Assembly (NCBI RefSeq): GCF_019052655.1
Contig: NZ_JAHQVB010000095.1
Coordinates: 1-5,854, forward strand
DNA: 5,854 bases
Direction of reading: 5' to 3'
Source: Holdemanella porci
Lineage (GTDB): Bacteria; Bacillota_I; Bacilli_A; Erysipelotrichales; Erysipelotrichaceae
The notes under the pieces were generated by a model that saw only the letters and a list, made by a program, of their open reading frames with translations, was not told the origin of the DNA and ran no database searches. A program made the position numbers and the translations under genes. Below are positions 4,607 to 5,854 of the stretch, one piece after another. The first letter of the stretch is position 1. Each line of letters opens with the position of its first letter.

Positions 4607-5665
4607 CTAGATCAAAGAATTATCTTTGAAATAATTGATTTTCATACTTGACTTCACTTCATCCAAAGTCTTTTCCGCTGTCGCATACGCCTTTTTCGTA
4701 CCCTCTTCTAGAATCTTGACAACTTCAGGAAGTTTTGCCTGCCATTCCAATCTTCTTTCACGAATTGGAGCCAACTCTTCTTGCATAACACTATTTAAGA
4801 AACGCTTCACCTTCACATCTCCTAAACCACCACGCTGATAGTGTGCTTTTAATGCATCCAAGTTTTCATATTCAGGCAAATACTTTTCGAAATGCTCTGG
4901 CTTACAGAATGCATCCAAATATGTAAATACACAGTTTCCCTCAATCTTACCAGGATCACTCACCTTAATATGATCAGGATCTGTATACATACTCATAACT
5001 TTCTTCTTGATTGTCTCTTCATCATCCGACAAATAAATACAGTTACCCAAAGACTTAGACATCTTTGCCTTACCATCTGTACCCGGAAGTCTTAAACAAG
5101 CACAGTTTTGTGGTAATAAGATTTTAGGTTCTACTAAAGTCTCCCCATAGATTGAATTGAATTTATGAACGATCTCCTGCGTCTGTTCAATCATAGGCAT
5201 CTGATCTTCTCCAGCAGGAACCGTAGTCGCCTTAAATGCCGTAATATCTGCAGCCTGTGAAATTGGATAACACTGGAAGCCAACTGGAATACTCGCATCA
5301 AATCCACGCATCTTAATTTCAGCCTTCACAGTTGGATTTCTTTGAAGACGACTTACAGAAACTAAGTTCATATAATAGAATGTCAATTCTGTCAATTGAC
5401 TGATTTCAGACTGAATAAAAATTGTTGTCTTACTCGGATCAATACCACAAGCCAAATAATCCAAAGCCACCTCTAAAATGTTTTCACGCACCTTATCCGG
5501 ATTATCAAAATTATCTGTCAATGCCTGTGCATCCGCAATCATAATATAAATTTCATCATATTCTCCAGAATTCTGTAAAAGAACACGATTTCTTAAGGAA
5601 CCCACATAATGTCCAATATGCAATTTACCCGTCGGACGATCCCCCGTTAAAATAATCTTAGCCAT
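4607..5665 (-). CDS. trpS: tryptophan--tRNA ligase
   Basis: 352 residues from the ATG at 5665-5663, with GAGG 5 nt upstream; a longer frame from 5725 overlaps galE and is rejected. The enzyme charges tRNA-Trp with tryptophan using ATP in the cytoplasm. It is a class Ic synthetase: the N-terminal MAKIILTGDRPTGKLHIGHY holds the HIGH signature at 16-19, and KAKMSKSLGN holds KMSKS at 201-205. GEDQMPMIEQTQEIVHKFN (152-170) is the conserved mid-domain segment that sits by the active site. The C-terminal helical part (about 210-352) recognises the anticodon. Length is normal for the long firmicute-type TrpRS with KIILTGDRPTG. It lies 10 nt after galE, with its RBS overlapping the galE stop, so no T-box leader is possible here; control would come from the operon promoter outside the window. 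Confidence 0.97.
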   Translation of the reverse strand: MAKIILTGDRPTGKLHIGHYVGSLRNRVLLQNSGEYDEIYIMIADAQALTDNFDNPDKVRENILEVALDYLACGIDPSKTTIFIQSEISQLTELTFYYMNLVSVSRLQRNPTVKAEIKMRGFDASIPVGFQCYPISQAADITAFKATTVPAGEDQMPMIEQTQEIVHKFNSIYGETLVEPKILLPQNCACLRLPGTDGKAKMSKSLGNCIYLSDDEETIKKKVMSMYTDPDHIKVSDPGKIEGNCVFTYLDAFCKPEHFEKYLPEYENLDALKAHYQRGGLGDVKVKRFLNSVMQEELAPIRERRLEWQAKLPEVVKILEEGTKKAYATAEKTLDEVKSSMKINYFKDNSLI

Positions 5666-5675
5666 AAATACCTCA

Positions 5676-5854
5676 CTATAATAATTGTTTCTTCGCAAAA
5701 TTCCATGTATCTCTACACATATCATCTAGATTCTTTTCAGCCACCCAGCCAAGCTGTTCCTTAGCTCTTGTAGGATCTGCGAAACATGTCGCAATATCTC
5801 CTGGACGTCTTGGTTTGATGACATAAGGAATCTTAATTCCATTCACTCTTTCAA
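5676..5854 (-). CDS. galE: UDP-glucose 4-epimerase, C-terminal part
   Basis: The gene enters from the right edge; the last 58 residues and TAG (5678-5676) are visible. They read ERVNGIKIPYVIKPRRPGDI, then ATCFADPTRAKEQLGWVAEK and NLDDMCRDTWNFAKKQLL. IPYxxxPRRPGDIATCFADPTKA followed by LGWxAEKxLDDMCRDxWxW is the typical C-terminus of GalE, a short-chain dehydrogenase-fold enzyme that interconverts UDP-glucose and UDP-galactose using bound NAD. PRRPGD contributes to UDP-sugar binding. Galactose use and supply of UDP-galactose for envelope polymers are the usual roles. The N-terminal Rossmann part and YxxxK active site are outside the window. The stop overlaps the trpS RBS (TAGTGAGG). Confidence 0.92.
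   Translation of the reverse strand, partial: ERVNGIKIPYVIKPRRPGDIATCFADPTRAKEQLGWVAEKNLDDMCRDTWNFAKKQLL

Noticed and set aside
4635..5095. Two plus-strand frames opposite trpS
   Set aside because: Antisense shadows of a well-supported gene.
1..5854. CRISPR array, tRNA or rRNA gene, riboswitch
   Set aside because: No regularly spaced repeats, cloverleaf or recognised aptamer core was seen on either strand.

Overview
The window is AT-rich DNA with strong AGGAG-type ribosome binding sites and compact low-GC promoters. It reads as a chromosomal segment of a low-GC Gram-positive bacterium. The protein styles (firmicute-type TrpRS, GalE, S66 peptidase, DinJ/YafQ) suggest a gut Firmicute, possibly Erysipelotrichia-like; the taxon is an inference, not something shown directly.

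Layout. 1-403 (minus): the N-terminal part of a secreted or surface protein with a signal peptide. It carries an uninterrupted run of nine G just after the signal peptide and so looks like a phase-variable (contingency) gene. 404-811: promoter region and AT-rich spacer. 812-1653: a graveyard of two insertion sequences. A 3' fragment of an IS1595-like transposase (minus, with an in-frame stop) abuts, almost base to base, the last 38 codons of an ISL3-like transposase (plus). The latter is followed by a small coiled-coil ORF broken by a stop, a minus-strand terminator and a probable IS end. 1747-2727 (minus): an S66 (LD-carboxypeptidase/MccF-like) peptidase with its own promoter. 3065-3707 (plus): a complete dinJ-yafQ toxin-antitoxin operon with promoter, palindromic operator candidate and terminator; the toxin lacks about six internal residues. 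3767-3937 (minus): an unrecognised 56-residue protein. 4057-4250: a terminator and an isolated cre-like site. 4251-5854 (minus): a tight operon galE (partial) - trpS - cupin.

How it fits together. The right-hand third is a housekeeping operon with gaps of 10-11 nt, ending at the hairpin at 4057-4087. The left two thirds are accessory: surface protein, IS debris, a peptidase and a TA module. The strongest candidate for new biology is the poly-G switch in the surface protein gene: gain or loss of one G gives a stop within a few codons. The second is the internally shortened YafQ toxin, which keeps its reading frame and all named catalytic residues.
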